DNA from: Coleofasciculaceae cyanobacterium
GTDB lineage: Bacteria > Cyanobacteriota > Cyanobacteriia > Cyanobacteriales > Xenococcaceae
Direction of reading: 5' to 3'
NCBI GenBank assembly: GCA_036703275.1
Contig: DATNPK010000096.1
Location: forward strand, 62,001 to 126,000
Length of the DNA stretch: 64,000 nt
Shown here: one piece after another, positions 26,983 through 37,068 of the stretch
Layout of the letters: every line of letters begins with the position of its first letter
How positions within the stretch are numbered: position 1 is the stretch's first letter
Program-made: the position numbers and the translations under genes
Notes under the pieces: generated by a model
The model's database searches: none
What the model saw: only the letters and a program-made list of their open reading frames with translations
What the model was told of the DNA's origin: nothing

Positions 26983-28581
26983 TTATTTACCAAACTTTTG
27001 TTTAATTCTACTGGTCAACATATTTAATTCAGGCAATCTTAGCTGTGTGGCAATCAAACCAAAAATGGCGATCGCTACTGCACTAGAAATACTTAATTTA
27101 ATCAGTATCAGTAACAAATTGTCATTGCCGATTGTTTTTTCTAAGCCTTGACTTACACCATAACTAGCTAACCCAGCGACAGCAGTAGCTACAAATAAAC
27201 CCGTAAGATCTTGACTCCATTGCACTAAAGGCAAACCATTTAAGCGTCGGTTCAAGATCCAGACAAAGAGGATTACGGAAATAATATTTACTCCCACAGT
27301 TGCCATAATCAACCCTGGCGCACCAAAAGTTTCAATCAACAAGTAATCCAGGATGGCATTGATCAAAATATTGATGATGCTGATTTTAAAAGGTGTTGTG
27401 CCGTCGCCCAAGGCATAAAATACTCTCAATAAAACATCTCTGCTCATATAAAAAAACATTCCGAAGCCATAAACTACTAGCAAAGAAGCCACAAATTGAG
27501 AATTTTCAAAGCTGAATTGACCACGCTCGAAAGCCAGTCGAACAATAGGTAAAGCCAGGGACATAAAAATTGCCGTAAAGGGCAACATAGTCAGCGCACT
27601 GAGAAATATTCCTTGACGTATTCTTAGTTTTAATTCTGGCCAATTTTCAGGTGCAGTTAATCGAGAAAATACTGGATAAAAGGGAACTAAAATAGCATTG
27701 GAAATAATCCCCAAAGGAGTAATAAAAATAAAGGTGGCATTTTGAATGGCAGCAGCAGCACCAGCTATACCTGAAACAAAAAACTGGTCAACGTTTAAAT
27801 TTACATATAGCATCCCCGATGAAAGTGTGGCAGGAATCATGACGCTAAATATTTCCCTAACTCCTGGGGTATTCCAGTTGAACCTTAGCTTGAGTGTTCC
27901 CATCCCTGCTCGCCACTGCACAATCAATTGAGCCAGCCACTGGAGGATTGCTCCCCCTAAGGTTGCCCCTGCCAAAACAATTGCACCGAGCTGAAAATAT
28001 GGAGGGGTATTTAACTGCTCGCCAAATTTGCCTAAAACTACTGCTATCCCTGTAGTAATTACTACACTAGAAAATAAAGGACTGATACTAGGTAGTAAAT
28101 AACTATCTGCTGCATTGAGAGTACCAAACCCAATGCCAATTAATCCTGCCAGTAGCGTCATAGGAGCCATAATTCGTAGCTGTATAATGGCAATTCTTTT
28201 GACTTCTGGAGCTAATTCTGGTCCTAATATGCCGATTAAATTGCTGGCAAAAATCATAATCAGTATTGTGGCCAATAGCAGCAAAATACTGGTCAAAGTA
28301 GAAACCGTTTCGACAATTACTGGTGCTTCCGACTTATCTTTTTTGGCTAATATACTAACTAAAGCACTATGAAAAGGACCGTTGATGCCACCTATTAAAA
28401 CAAACAAAAAGCCAGGTATAGTATAAGCATAGGCGTAGGCGTTTTTTACTGGACCAAGCCCAAAAGCTGCCGAAACTACTAATTCACGAGCAAATCCAAA
28501 CAGTTTACTGACTAAAGTGGCGATCGCCACTAATTTAGCGATACTGCCGACAGAAGGAGATGATTTTTTATTTACAGTCAC
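26983..28581 (-). CDS. murJ: Lipid II flippase MurJ (MviN)
   Basis: A 532-residue polytopic membrane protein of the MOP superfamily with about 14 helices. It moves lipid-linked peptidoglycan precursors across the membrane. Recognisable segments are KLFGFARELVVSAAFGLG, where the early Arg of the central cavity lies, PGFLFVLIGGINGPFH, and ERGQFSFENS in the second half. Length and pattern are normal for cyanobacterial MurJ. It is transcribed away from the TPR gene at 28662. Confidence 0.93.
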   Translation of the reverse strand: MTVNKKSSPSVGSIAKLVAIATLVSKLFGFARELVVSAAFGLGPVKNAYAYAYTIPGFLFVLIGGINGPFHSALVSILAKKDKSEAPVIVETVSTLTSILLLLATILIMIFASNLIGILGPELAPEVKRIAIIQLRIMAPMTLLAGLIGIGFGTLNAADSYLLPSISPLFSSVVITTGIAVVLGKFGEQLNTPPYFQLGAIVLAGATLGGAILQWLAQLIVQWRAGMGTLKLRFNWNTPGVREIFSVMIPATLSSGMLYVNLNVDQFFVSGIAGAAAAIQNATFIFITPLGIISNAILVPFYPVFSRLTAPENWPELKLRIRQGIFLSALTMLPFTAIFMSLALPIVRLAFERGQFSFENSQFVASLLVVYGFGMFFYMSRDVLLRVFYALGDGTTPFKISIINILINAILDYLLIETFGAPGLIMATVGVNIISVILFVWILNRRLNGLPLVQWSQDLTGLFVATAVAGLASYGVSQGLEKTIGNDNLLLILIKLSISSAVAIAIFGLIATQLRLPELNMLTSRIKQKFGK

Positions 28582-28661
28582 AGTATACAGATATTAGGAA
28601 TGGAGTCCGATATATTATACGGTTGTCAGATAAAGCCGATCTTAATTAGTCTTGATTTCCC

Positions 28662-29957
28662 ATGAGCAAATTAGAACGTCCTTACCTCAAACTAATCGAT
28701 ATTTTACTCAGCAATCCTCAAGAGCAAGAAGTAAACATTTTGAATGCTCATCCTGAGTTAGTCAATCAGGAGTTTATTAGCTGTTTGATGTCCGTGGGAG
28801 AAAATTTAAGACGCTCAGGGGATATTGGTGCTGCCGAACGTTTAATTAATTTGGCAGGTAAGTTACTCCAGTCAGACAAAACCCATACTTTTCCTAATCG
28901 TCGCCAAGAGTATTTTGAGTTTTTAATGATTTTGCTGCAAAAAATATCGGATCGCCTTCAACCAGACAAAGTGTATGCTCTAATTCGCGAAAATCAAGAT
29001 AAGCTCGATCACAATACCACTAAAATTCTTAAATACTGGGCAAACGAGACTATTTTGTCGGTAGAGCCGAACCAGGGAAAAGCGATCGCCAATGATTTAA
29101 TCAATTTCGGTAATGTAATCAGTGCCTATCCCGCAGGAGATAAATCTAATAACGTTGAATTGGCAATTGTGGCATATGAAGCAGCTTTAAAAGCCTATCC
29201 GCCAACTGCCTTTCCCCAAGATTGGGCGATGATTCAGTCTAATTTGGGTAATGCTTGGCGCGATCGCGTTTTAGGTAGTCGTCAAGAAAACATCGAACAG
29301 GCAATTGCTACCTATCAGCTATCATTAGAGGTAATTACTCAGGAGAAATATCCTTATATCTGGGGCAACACTCAGCGCAACTTAGGTATTGCTTACACTT
29401 ATCAAGTTAAAGGCGATCGCGCCAGGAATATCGAACGGGCGATCGCTTGTTACAACCGAGCCTTATCAGTTCACAATCTAGAAGATTATCCTCAAGATTG
29501 GGCAGCCTCCCACAACAATTTAGGAGACATCTATCCTAACCGCATAGTAGGAGATAAAGCTGAGAATATCGAAACTGCAATTAATCATTTAGAACAGGCT
29601 TTGACAATCTATACCCTTGTCGATAATCCTCATCGTTGGGCAATGTTGCAGAATAATTTAGGCAATGCTTTTCAATCCCGCATTAAGGGAAATAAAAACA
29701 ACAACATCGAACGCTCGATCTCTCATTACGAAAACGCCCTCTCAATTCATACTCTAGAGAAATTTCCCTACAACTGGGCAATGTTGAATAATAATCTGGG
29801 CGGTGCTTATTGTCATCGGGTAAAAGACGACGCAGAAGAGAATAAACAACGGGCGATCGCATTTCTCAATAAAGCCTTACTCGTCTACACTCAAGATCGC
29901 TTTCCCCGCCAATGGGCAGAAATTCAGCATAATATTCAAAACATTATTAAGAATTAG
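28662..29957 (+). CDS. Tetratricopeptide-repeat protein of the W-A-x-x-x-N-N-L-G type
   Basis: A 431-residue protein with an all-helical N-terminal half and at least five large TPR units from about residue 165 on. Each unit carries a pattern such as FPQDWAMIQSNLGNAWRDRV then NIEQAIATYQLSLEV. These 46-50-residue repeats are typical of cyanobacterial TPR proteins that often end in a CHAT protease domain. No CHAT domain is present here, so it may act only as a scaffold. Confidence 0.85.
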   Translation: MSKLERPYLKLIDILLSNPQEQEVNILNAHPELVNQEFISCLMSVGENLRRSGDIGAAERLINLAGKLLQSDKTHTFPNRRQEYFEFLMILLQKISDRLQPDKVYALIRENQDKLDHNTTKILKYWANETILSVEPNQGKAIANDLINFGNVISAYPAGDKSNNVELAIVAYEAALKAYPPTAFPQDWAMIQSNLGNAWRDRVLGSRQENIEQAIATYQLSLEVITQEKYPYIWGNTQRNLGIAYTYQVKGDRARNIERAIACYNRALSVHNLEDYPQDWAASHNNLGDIYPNRIVGDKAENIETAINHLEQALTIYTLVDNPHRWAMLQNNLGNAFQSRIKGNKNNNIERSISHYENALSIHTLEKFPYNWAMLNNNLGGAYCHRVKDDAEENKQRAIAFLNKALLVYTQDRFPRQWAEIQHNIQNIIKN

Positions 29958-30131
29958 AATCTAGCTTATAATCTAGCTCTTTAATTTTGCTAAACAATAG
30001 CCATAATTACTCTTTCGGTAATAAAAATAATTATCGAGGAAATTTTGCTGATTAACTTTGGCAACTAAAAGTAACTTAATTCAGTCAATAACTGGGTTAA
30101 AACATTTAGTTAAATCGCCAACAATTGGAAA

Positions 30132-30851
30132 ATGAATCGTTCTATATCTTATCAACGTTTGGGAATTGCTTTATCTATCTTTAGCCTTGTAGGTTTTATT
30201 TTGACTAAACCAGCTATGAGTGCAGAAGAATTGTTATCAACCTTGCAAGTCACTGGACAAGGAAGCAAAAAAATTCCCACAACCTTAACGCAAATAGAAC
30301 TAGGAGTCGAAGTTACTGGAAAAACAGCAATAGAAGTACAGGAACAAATTGCTCAAAGGACATCATCCGTAGTGGATTTTCTTAACTCTCGCAATGTTGA
30401 ACAATTGCAAACCACTGGCGTTCAGCTACAGGCAACTTATGACTATAGTAATAATCAAAACAATATATCAGGTTATATTGGCACGAATACAGTAAGTTTT
30501 CGCCTCGAAACAGATCGAGTGGGCGATATATTGGATCAAACAGTGAAAGCTGGAGCAACTCGGATTAATGGGGTGAGTTTTACTGCCACTGATGCAGCTA
30601 TTTCTGCCGCACAAAAGGAATCGCTGCAACAAGCAACTTTAGATGCCCAGGCTTTAGCAAATACTGTCTTGAAAACCCTCAACCTTACTGCAAAAGAGAT
30701 TGTTAATATTCAAATTAATCAAGCTAGTATTCCTCAACCGATGTTTATTCAAGCCGAGCTAGCTAATAAAGCGAGTGCCGACGTTAGCACGCCAATTATA
30801 GGTGGAGATCAGACTGTCGATGCTTCCGTTACTCTGCAAATTAGCTATTAA
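30132..30851 (+). CDS. SIMPL-domain (DUF541) periplasmic protein
   Basis: A 239-residue exported protein: signal peptide about residues 1-30 (IALSIFSLVGFILTKPAMSA), then a SIMPL domain beginning LQVTGQGSKKIPTTLTQIEL. It has the typical GYIGTNTVSFRLE and AVKAGATRINGVSF segments. Relatives (E. coli YggE and others) are periplasmic and oligomeric, with an unclear role in stress. The gene stands alone. Confidence 0.85.
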   Translation: MNRSISYQRLGIALSIFSLVGFILTKPAMSAEELLSTLQVTGQGSKKIPTTLTQIELGVEVTGKTAIEVQEQIAQRTSSVVDFLNSRNVEQLQTTGVQLQATYDYSNNQNNISGYIGTNTVSFRLETDRVGDILDQTVKAGATRINGVSFTATDAAISAAQKESLQQATLDAQALANTVLKTLNLTAKEIVNIQINQASIPQPMFIQAELANKASADVSTPIIGGDQTVDASVTLQISY

Positions 30852-30896
30852 TTTGAATTATAGCGTTACGTTTTTAGGTTATGACATCAGTTTTAT

Positions 30897-30924
30897 GTAG
30901 GGGCGAGCAATTGTTCGCCCTTAC
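30897..30924. repeat. 28-bp palindrome of a common cyanobacterial type
   Basis: GTAGGGGCGAGCAATTGTTC followed by GCCCTTAC is almost perfectly self-complementary. Repeats of this GTAGGGGCGA...TCGCCC form are frequent between cyanobacterial genes. No T run follows. Confidence 0.7.
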
Positions 30925-31170
30925 AATCGTAGTTTTAATAGCAGCAACCAAATTTAATGTTTAGTTAAACAAAGTTGTATAAACAAACGTTTCTTTTATG
31001 AGCGTATAGTAACAAAGGTCAGATATTATTAATTACATAAATTAAAAGCCTATTAAAAGCTGTATTTTGTAAATAACACTCGATCCCCAAGTGCTTTTTG
31101 TAATTTTGCTGGTTTTTAATTTAGGTTGTTGTCTATAGCTACCATTGTAAAACTCAGAAAAATAAAGACT

Positions 31171-31272
31171 ATGAAAGCTTCTTCAGATTTAGGACAATCA
31201 ATTACACTAGCAGTACTTTTAGCTATAAGCAGCATAGGTGTCATCTTATTGATGTCATTTGTAGGTGGTTAG
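31171..31272 (+). CDS. Possible 33-residue single-helix membrane protein
   Basis: An ATG-started frame encodes MKASSDLGQSITLAVLLAIS and then a further hydrophobic stretch to GG. It would form one membrane helix, like the small subunits of photosystems, cytochrome b6f or NDH-1, but it does not match PsbX, PetM, PetN, Psb30 or NdhQ as I recall them. A terminator hairpin lies 75 bases downstream. It is the only candidate gene in the 650-base space 30852-31504. Confidence 0.4.
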   Translation: MKASSDLGQSITLAVLLAISSIGVILLMSFVGG

Positions 31273-31347
31273 ATAGATAGAGATTTGAACACTATTCTAT
31301 TTAAAATGAGTCAAATCCAGAAAAAATCTCAGTTTGTTTTGTTTTGT

Positions 31348-31381
31348 AGCTAAAGTTTTGGAAAAAAGGCTTTAGCTTTTA
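31348..31381 (+). terminator. Terminator after the small ORF
   Basis: AGCTAAAG (31348-31355) pairs with CTTTAGCT (31370-31377) and is followed by TTT. It suggests that a short plus-strand transcript ends here, supporting the small gene at 31171. Confidence 0.55.
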
Positions 31382-31504
31382 CTACGTTAATTAATAAATT
31401 TAATCTTGATAAAAGCTCGGGAAAACTTTATTAACTATTAACATTAATTAGGTTAACAATTACATAGCCAAACTCACAGACTTTTATTTTTCGCCCCTGA
31501 AAGT

Positions 31505-32746
31505 TTATTCTTGCAGAACTGTTTTAGAAACTAGGCGAGTTTTTTTACGATCGCCTTGGGATAAGTCTTTACCAATTTGCAGACGAGTAGCATTGGTTTG
31601 TAATATCGTTGCGCCTTGCTTATCTCCAAGCTTTAGAGCAGTTTTAGCAGCGGTTTGCAACATATTGGCTGCGCCAGTGCGATCGCCATTTTTTAATTTA
31701 GTCTCAGCAATTTGGGTTTGACGATATTTAGCCAAGGTTAAAATATGATTTTGGACGCGATCGCTAAGTTTTGCCTGATATAAATTCTGAGCTTCTAGTT
31801 CAATTGCCAGAACATGCGAATGCAGGTTTTCCTGATTTGTTCCAGGATCGTCATAGCGTAGTTGAGCAGCAGCAATTTTGTGTTTGCCTGGGGACAATTG
31901 ATTAATATATAAATTAATTAAAATCACTCGTGGTCGATCTATCATTAAATCTCCCAAACGAACGCTAAAGTAGTTACCCTCTAACTGAATTGGTAATTCA
32001 ATAGTTTCAGGACCAACTTGAGCCACGGGCTTTAATTCTGCGAGGCGGACTTTGGGCATTAACTCTACAGTAAGTGTGCTATTAGTCAAACCCACGGACT
32101 GAGCGCGAGCCAAAAGCCGCACAAACTCCGATAGTGCTTGCTCAGGCTGTTCTATATATGCCAGAGTTCCTTGTGCCGCATCAGAAATCTGCTCTAAAAC
32201 ATCCTGATTCCAGTGTTCCCCAAAACCTAAAGTATCAATAGTGACGTTATATTCCGCAGCCAATTCTGCTATCTTGAGACAGCGATGATTATCACCGTGT
32301 TCATTTTCCCCATCGGTCAGTAAAAAAATGCGAGATACACAGTGTTGATTGTTGGCAGCAACTTCTTTGAGCCCCAAACGCAATCCTTCATCAATTGCAG
32401 TTCCACCTTCAGCAACCATCAGCCTAATTTTTTGCTTGATTGGCTTAATATTGGTAACTGCCTGATTTGGCACAATTACACTAGCTCGATGATCGAAAGC
32501 AACCACGCTAATGCGATCGCCTGGCTTAAGCTTTTCAATAATGCTAATTGCTGCTTCTTTCACCATCTCTAAGGGTTGTTCTGACATAGAGCCACTGCGA
32601 TCTAAAATCAGACAGAGATTTAAGGGCAACTCCCTAACTCGGTCATCGGGAACGGCCAATATCGCCAAGGATAGTTGACGTTGACTGTTATTTATTTGAG
32701 CATCAACATTAGTATCGCTTAGGTCAAACTGTAAACCAACTCTCAT
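31505..32746 (-). CDS. von Willebrand factor A domain protein
   Basis: A 413-residue cytoplasmic protein. The vWA domain (about 40-215) has a complete MIDAS: DRSGSMS (Asp49, Ser51, Ser53), the Thr in EGGTAIDEG, and TDGENEHGD. The remaining C-terminal half is beta-rich followed by a helical segment (KLKNGDRTGAANMLQTAAKT), as in other bacterial vWA proteins related to inter-alpha-trypsin inhibitor type domains. The function is unknown. It lies downstream of the histidine kinase on the opposite side and is possibly monocistronic. Confidence 0.85.
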   Translation of the reverse strand: MRVGLQFDLSDTNVDAQINNSQRQLSLAILAVPDDRVRELPLNLCLILDRSGSMSEQPLEMVKEAAISIIEKLKPGDRISVVAFDHRASVIVPNQAVTNIKPIKQKIRLMVAEGGTAIDEGLRLGLKEVAANNQHCVSRIFLLTDGENEHGDNHRCLKIAELAAEYNVTIDTLGFGEHWNQDVLEQISDAAQGTLAYIEQPEQALSEFVRLLARAQSVGLTNSTLTVELMPKVRLAELKPVAQVGPETIELPIQLEGNYFSVRLGDLMIDRPRVILINLYINQLSPGKHKIAAAQLRYDDPGTNQENLHSHVLAIELEAQNLYQAKLSDRVQNHILTLAKYRQTQIAETKLKNGDRTGAANMLQTAAKTALKLGDKQGATILQTNATRLQIGKDLSQGDRKKTRLVSKTVLQE

Positions 32747-32862
32747 AGCTGTTAGGAAATATAAAACTTATAACTCTATGATATTGGTTCTATTTGCTTT
32801 GGGTGTCTGTTGTATATCTTATGTAATAGCTATTGGTTATTTAATATTTAAGAACAATGGAG

Positions 32863-35205
32863 TTAACTGCTCTGTTTGAGCCAGGTAAAACAGAAAGTTG
32901 CACCATCCCCTAACTTGGAATCGATCGTAATTTGACCCCCCTGATTTTCCACTGCTTTTTTGACTATTGCTAAACCAATTCCCGTATTTTCTTTGGTATC
33001 TCTAGATTCTAAAGTCTGAAACATTGTAAAAATTCTGTCGTGGTATTTAGGATCGATACCTTTTCCGTTATCGGCTACGACAAACTGATAATGATCTGCT
33101 CGTTCTATTGCAGAGATGGTAATTTTACCAGCAAGAGAATTGCTGTGTTTAATGGCGTTAGTGATCAAATTATTAAACACTTGCTGTAAAGGGACTGCAT
33201 CGGTAATAAAAGTGGGCATTTCTTCCTGAATTTCAACTTGAAAATGTTCGGGAAGATCCAGTAAATCCATAATGTCCGTCAGCATTTTACCGACTGACAC
33301 CTCTTGCAAATCAGATTTTAGTCTGCCAACGCGAGAATAAGCCAGCAGAGCGTTGATGAGGTTTTCGAGGCGATGAACTCTACCCCGCAACAGGTTCATG
33401 TTGTACTTGGTTTCTTGCTCCATCTTATCTGCTAAATCTTCTTCAATCCATTGGGAAAGATTAGCGATCGCCCTAAGCGGGGCTTTAAGATCGTGAGAAG
33501 TAACGTAGGCAAACTGATCTAACTCTTGGTTGCGTTGTTCTAGCTGGGCGGTACGCTGTTTAACCCTGGCTTCTAATTCTTGGTTTAGTCTGGCAACTTC
33601 CTGTTCAGCTTTCTTTCTTTCGGTAATATCTTGTACTGCCACCACCGCACCTAATTTAACTCCGTTACCGTCAATAATTGGGCTGCCGTTGGTGCTAAGA
33701 ATACGGGGTTTACCTTGTTGGGGAATTACCATTAGTTCGACATTAGTAAATGATTCTCCTGAAAAGGCTCTAGACAAAGGAATATCTTCCTGCTTAAGAT
33801 GATGCTTGCCTTCAACGTCATAAAGGTTATAGTGTTGCGCCCACTTATCCGCAAGTATAGCTGGCTGAGGAAATCCGTAAAGCTTAATCATAGCTTGATT
33901 GAATAATACCAAATTGCCATCGCGATCGCAGGCAACAATACCATCGGAAAGATTATTAAGTAAGGTTTTGATAAATACTCTTTCTCGATCTAATTCTGCT
34001 TCTGCCTCTTTACGTTCAGTAATGTCTCTCATCGCCACAATTGCCCCCATGTTTTCGCCCTGACGATCGATAATTGGATTGCCGTTAGCGAGTAAGGTAC
34101 GGGGTTTGCCTTTTTTGGGGATAATCTTCATTTCGACATCGCGAACAAATTCTCCTGTCAAAGCCCGAAATAGGGGAATATCTTCTTGAGACATTTTGGT
34201 TTGACCATCAGGCAAATAGAGATTGTAGTATTCTGCCCACTCTGACGCAGGTATAGCTGACTCAGGCAGTCCATGGAACTCTCTAGTAGCTCGATTAAAC
34301 AGGGTTATTACTCCATGGCGATCGCACGATACAATGCCATCAGATAGGTTATCTAGTAATGCCTGTAAAAATTGCTTGTCTCGATCTAATTCTATTTCCG
34401 CTTGTTTGCGAGCGTTAATATTAAGACTAGTACCGATTAAGCGAGATATATGTCCTGCTTCATCTTTAATCGGATTGAGATTAGTCAACCACCAGGTATC
34501 TCGATCCTGAAAAGGCAGACATTCTTCATAGGTAATAGCTGTTGCTGCCTGAAGACATTCTGTATAACGTCGCTCAACTGCTGCTGTGGCTTCAGGAGAC
34601 ATAACTTGTGCGGGGGTTTTCCCTACTACATCGCTTATTCCTGTTAACTCGATCGCCGCAGGATTAAACCCTTGATAGCAAAACGTGCCATCCAATTCGA
34701 CTTTAATCACGAAAATCGCTTCTTGAACACTATCGTAGATGGTGCGCAGAAATTCTTCTTGTTGGCGAATAATGGCTTTTTGCTGTTCTAGTTCAGCAAT
34801 TTTGGCTTTTAGCTGTTGATTAATATTATTTACTTGGGTTGGTGAAGGTAAGGTAAGAATTTCGGGGATTTTGATCGTTAAAGCGAGCGCTGTTGCACAG
34901 GAAACTAACGCCGTCAATAATTTGATCCAACTTGATAGCCAGTAGTTTGGATGCCACAGCGTCCAAATATCAATAGTATGACCAGTACCACAAAATAAGA
35001 TAAACGCAGCAAATAACCAAAATATGCCGTTAAAAGGAATATCCTCACGTTTACGTAGTATGTAAATTAAAGTTATCGGAATAGAAAAATAGGCTAAAGC
35101 AATTGCCCCATTGCTCACTAAATGTAAACCGACTAACCAGGGTTTCCATAAATAGCACATTCCATGAGGCATAAAAGAAAAAATTGCCATTCCAACTATC
35201 ACCAA
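32863..35205 (-). CDS. Ethylene-receptor-like PAS histidine kinase
   Basis: A 780-residue sensor kinase. The N-terminus (about 22-112) has three membrane helices resembling the ethylene-binding domain of plant ETR1 and cyanobacterial Etr1: IALAYFSIP and FCGTGH. The copper ligands correspond to Cys72 and His76, and Tyr39, Pro43 and Ile69 match ETR1 positions. ETR1 Asp25, needed for ethylene binding, is Asn32 here. Three PAS domains follow (about 150-268, 278-398, 408-528), then a coiled coil, the phospho-acceptor His571 in SHDLKAPLRAI, and an ATPase domain with NNLITNAIKHSN, DNGKGI and GIGLAIV. A NarL-type regulator is divergently encoded 278 bases away and may be its partner. Confidence 0.88.
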   Translation of the reverse strand: MVIVGMAIFSFMPHGMCYLWKPWLVGLHLVSNGAIALAYFSIPITLIYILRKREDIPFNGIFWLFAAFILFCGTGHTIDIWTLWHPNYWLSSWIKLLTALVSCATALALTIKIPEILTLPSPTQVNNINQQLKAKIAELEQQKAIIRQQEEFLRTIYDSVQEAIFVIKVELDGTFCYQGFNPAAIELTGISDVVGKTPAQVMSPEATAAVERRYTECLQAATAITYEECLPFQDRDTWWLTNLNPIKDEAGHISRLIGTSLNINARKQAEIELDRDKQFLQALLDNLSDGIVSCDRHGVITLFNRATREFHGLPESAIPASEWAEYYNLYLPDGQTKMSQEDIPLFRALTGEFVRDVEMKIIPKKGKPRTLLANGNPIIDRQGENMGAIVAMRDITERKEAEAELDRERVFIKTLLNNLSDGIVACDRDGNLVLFNQAMIKLYGFPQPAILADKWAQHYNLYDVEGKHHLKQEDIPLSRAFSGESFTNVELMVIPQQGKPRILSTNGSPIIDGNGVKLGAVVAVQDITERKKAEQEVARLNQELEARVKQRTAQLEQRNQELDQFAYVTSHDLKAPLRAIANLSQWIEEDLADKMEQETKYNMNLLRGRVHRLENLINALLAYSRVGRLKSDLQEVSVGKMLTDIMDLLDLPEHFQVEIQEEMPTFITDAVPLQQVFNNLITNAIKHSNSLAGKITISAIERADHYQFVVADNGKGIDPKYHDRIFTMFQTLESRDTKENTGIGLAIVKKAVENQGGQITIDSKLGDGATFCFTWLKQSS

Positions 35206-35483
35206 AATATTGCTTAATTATCCCTCGGTTGAAAATATTGTTTAATAATATGTATTTTCAGACATACAATTGTAACCAATGAAATTATTAGCAGTAATCT
35301 ATCTTAAGGTAGATGATTATAATAGATTTAACTCAACAATTGGCAAAAAATGATTCGAGTTGATTTTCGGCTTGCATTAAGATATACATCTCGCGAATGA
35401 TGGAATGAATAATCAAATGTAAGTAAAGTCTTAAAAGATAGATAATTATTTAGATAAACTATAGAGAATTTATCTTTAAAATA

Positions 35484-36233
35484 ATGAGCAAAATCAACGT
35501 CGTTTTAATTGAAGATCACGATCTAAGCCGAATTGGTCTATGTGCTGCACTAAAGCAATATCAGGACATAGAGATTGTGGATAACGCTGCCAATGGGAAC
35601 GATGGATTGAAAAAAATTAAAACTCATCAGCCAGATGTTGCCCTGGTTGATATTGGTTTACCTGATATTGACGGCATTGAGGTTACTCAGAAATTAAGGA
35701 GCTATCAGCTAGAAAATCCTGGTTTTGAGACTAAGGTTTTGATGCTTACCATGCACGATAGCGAAGATTCGGTAATTGCTGCTTTTGCTGCCGGAGCCGA
35801 TTCTTATAGTCTCAAGGACGTTAGTATGGATAATCTGGTTCAGGCAATTCGTAACACCCATGAAGGGAATGCCTGGATCGATCCAGCGATCGCGCGTATT
35901 GTTCTCAAACAGGCTCAAAACACCAAAGCGGTTGCTGCGGCAAGTAGGTCGGATGTTGCAGCTACTGCTCAGCAAAATGAAGAAGATACTCAAGCAATTA
36001 CTGCCGTAGCAGGTGAATATCAGCAGTTGATTGAAACTTACCCGTTAACCGACCGAGAACTTGAAGTTTTAGAGTTAATTGTGGCTGGCTGTAGTAATGC
36101 AGAAATAGCTAAAAAGCTTTATATAACTGTAGGAACTGTTAAAACTCACGTTTGCCATATTTTGAATAAATTATGTGCCGATGATCGCACTCAAGCTGCG
36201 GTCAGAGCCTTGAGAGCAGGATTAGTCAAATAA
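35484..36233 (+). CDS. NarL/FixJ-family response regulator
   Basis: A 249-residue two-domain regulator. The receiver domain has the acidic pocket Glu10, Asp11 and Asp13, the phosphorylated Asp56 in VALVDIGLPDIDG, and Lys in YSLKDVS. A flexible Ala/Thr/Gln-rich linker (about 145-175) leads to a LuxR-type helix-turn-helix (LTDRELEVLELIVAGCSNAE to TVGTVKTHVCHILNKL). It binds DNA as a dimer when phosphorylated. The divergent histidine kinase is the likely but unproven partner. Confidence 0.9.
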   Translation: MSKINVVLIEDHDLSRIGLCAALKQYQDIEIVDNAANGNDGLKKIKTHQPDVALVDIGLPDIDGIEVTQKLRSYQLENPGFETKVLMLTMHDSEDSVIAAFAAGADSYSLKDVSMDNLVQAIRNTHEGNAWIDPAIARIVLKQAQNTKAVAAASRSDVAATAQQNEEDTQAITAVAGEYQQLIETYPLTDRELEVLELIVAGCSNAEIAKKLYITVGTVKTHVCHILNKLCADDRTQAAVRALRAGLVK

Positions 36234-36316
36234 GCCAATTTTGCTAAACGTAGGCAAGTTTTGACTCTTAAGTAAAGTTTTGTAAATTGCTAAGATAAAT
36301 AGCTCAAAAAAATAAT

Positions 36317-36988
36317 TTGACGATTACTGTCCACCATTTGAACGATTCTCGCTCTGGGCGCATACTTTGGCTGTTGGAGGAACTTGGTTTAGAATACCAA
36401 GTCAAGCGTTACGAACGTGATCGAGAAACCCTGTTAGCACCTGCGTCATTGCGCGAGGTTCATGCATTGGGTAAATCTCCCGTTATTACCGACGAAGAAC
36501 TGACCCTAGCCGAATCTGGTGCGATCGTAGAATATTTAGTCGATCGCTATGGCAATGGACGGCTAGCCCCTGTAGCAGGAACTTCAGAGCGGTTGCGCTA
36601 TACTTACTGGCTGCACTATGCAGAAGGATCGGCAATGCCACCATTAGTAATGCAGCTAATTTTTAATCAAATTGAGCAAAAAATAACGCCTTTTCTCTTA
36701 CAACCAATTGTTAAACTCATCACAGGACGAGTCAAAAGTACGTTTATCGAGCCGCAAATTGCCCAACACCTGGATTATTTGGCAGCGGAACTTGAAAAGA
36801 ACACCTGGTTTGTTGGCAACGAATTCACCGCAGCCGATATTCAACTGAGCTTTCCCTTAGAAGCCGCTGTTTCTTACGCCAATTTAGATGCGAGTCGTCC
36901 GCAACTCATGGCTTTTTTGGAGCGCATCCACGCACGCTCGGCTTACCAACGAGCCTTAGAACGTGGCGGTGCTTATAATCTTAGCTAG
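36317..36988 (+). CDS. Glutathione S-transferase family protein
   Basis: A 223-residue GST. The thioredoxin-like N-terminal domain has the catalytic-region motif LNDSRSGRILWLLEELGLEY and the glutathione-binding cis-Pro/ESGAI segment (GKSPVITDEELTLAESGAIV). The C-terminal all-helical domain carries FTAADIQLSFPLEA. The first codon appears to be TTG at 36317, giving MTITVHHLNDSR. It is similar to GSTs used for general detoxification or peroxide reduction; the substrate is unknown. It precedes the DUF2656 gene on the same strand. Confidence 0.88.
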   Translation: MTITVHHLNDSRSGRILWLLEELGLEYQVKRYERDRETLLAPASLREVHALGKSPVITDEELTLAESGAIVEYLVDRYGNGRLAPVAGTSERLRYTYWLHYAEGSAMPPLVMQLIFNQIEQKITPFLLQPIVKLITGRVKSTFIEPQIAQHLDYLAAELEKNTWFVGNEFTAADIQLSFPLEAAVSYANLDASRPQLMAFLERIHARSAYQRALERGGAYNLS

Positions 36989-37068
36989 GACTAATAGTTA
37001 GATAGAGATTATGTTCCAGGCTCTGATATGTTTATAAATAGACTTTCATCTGGAAAAAATTTAATCCT

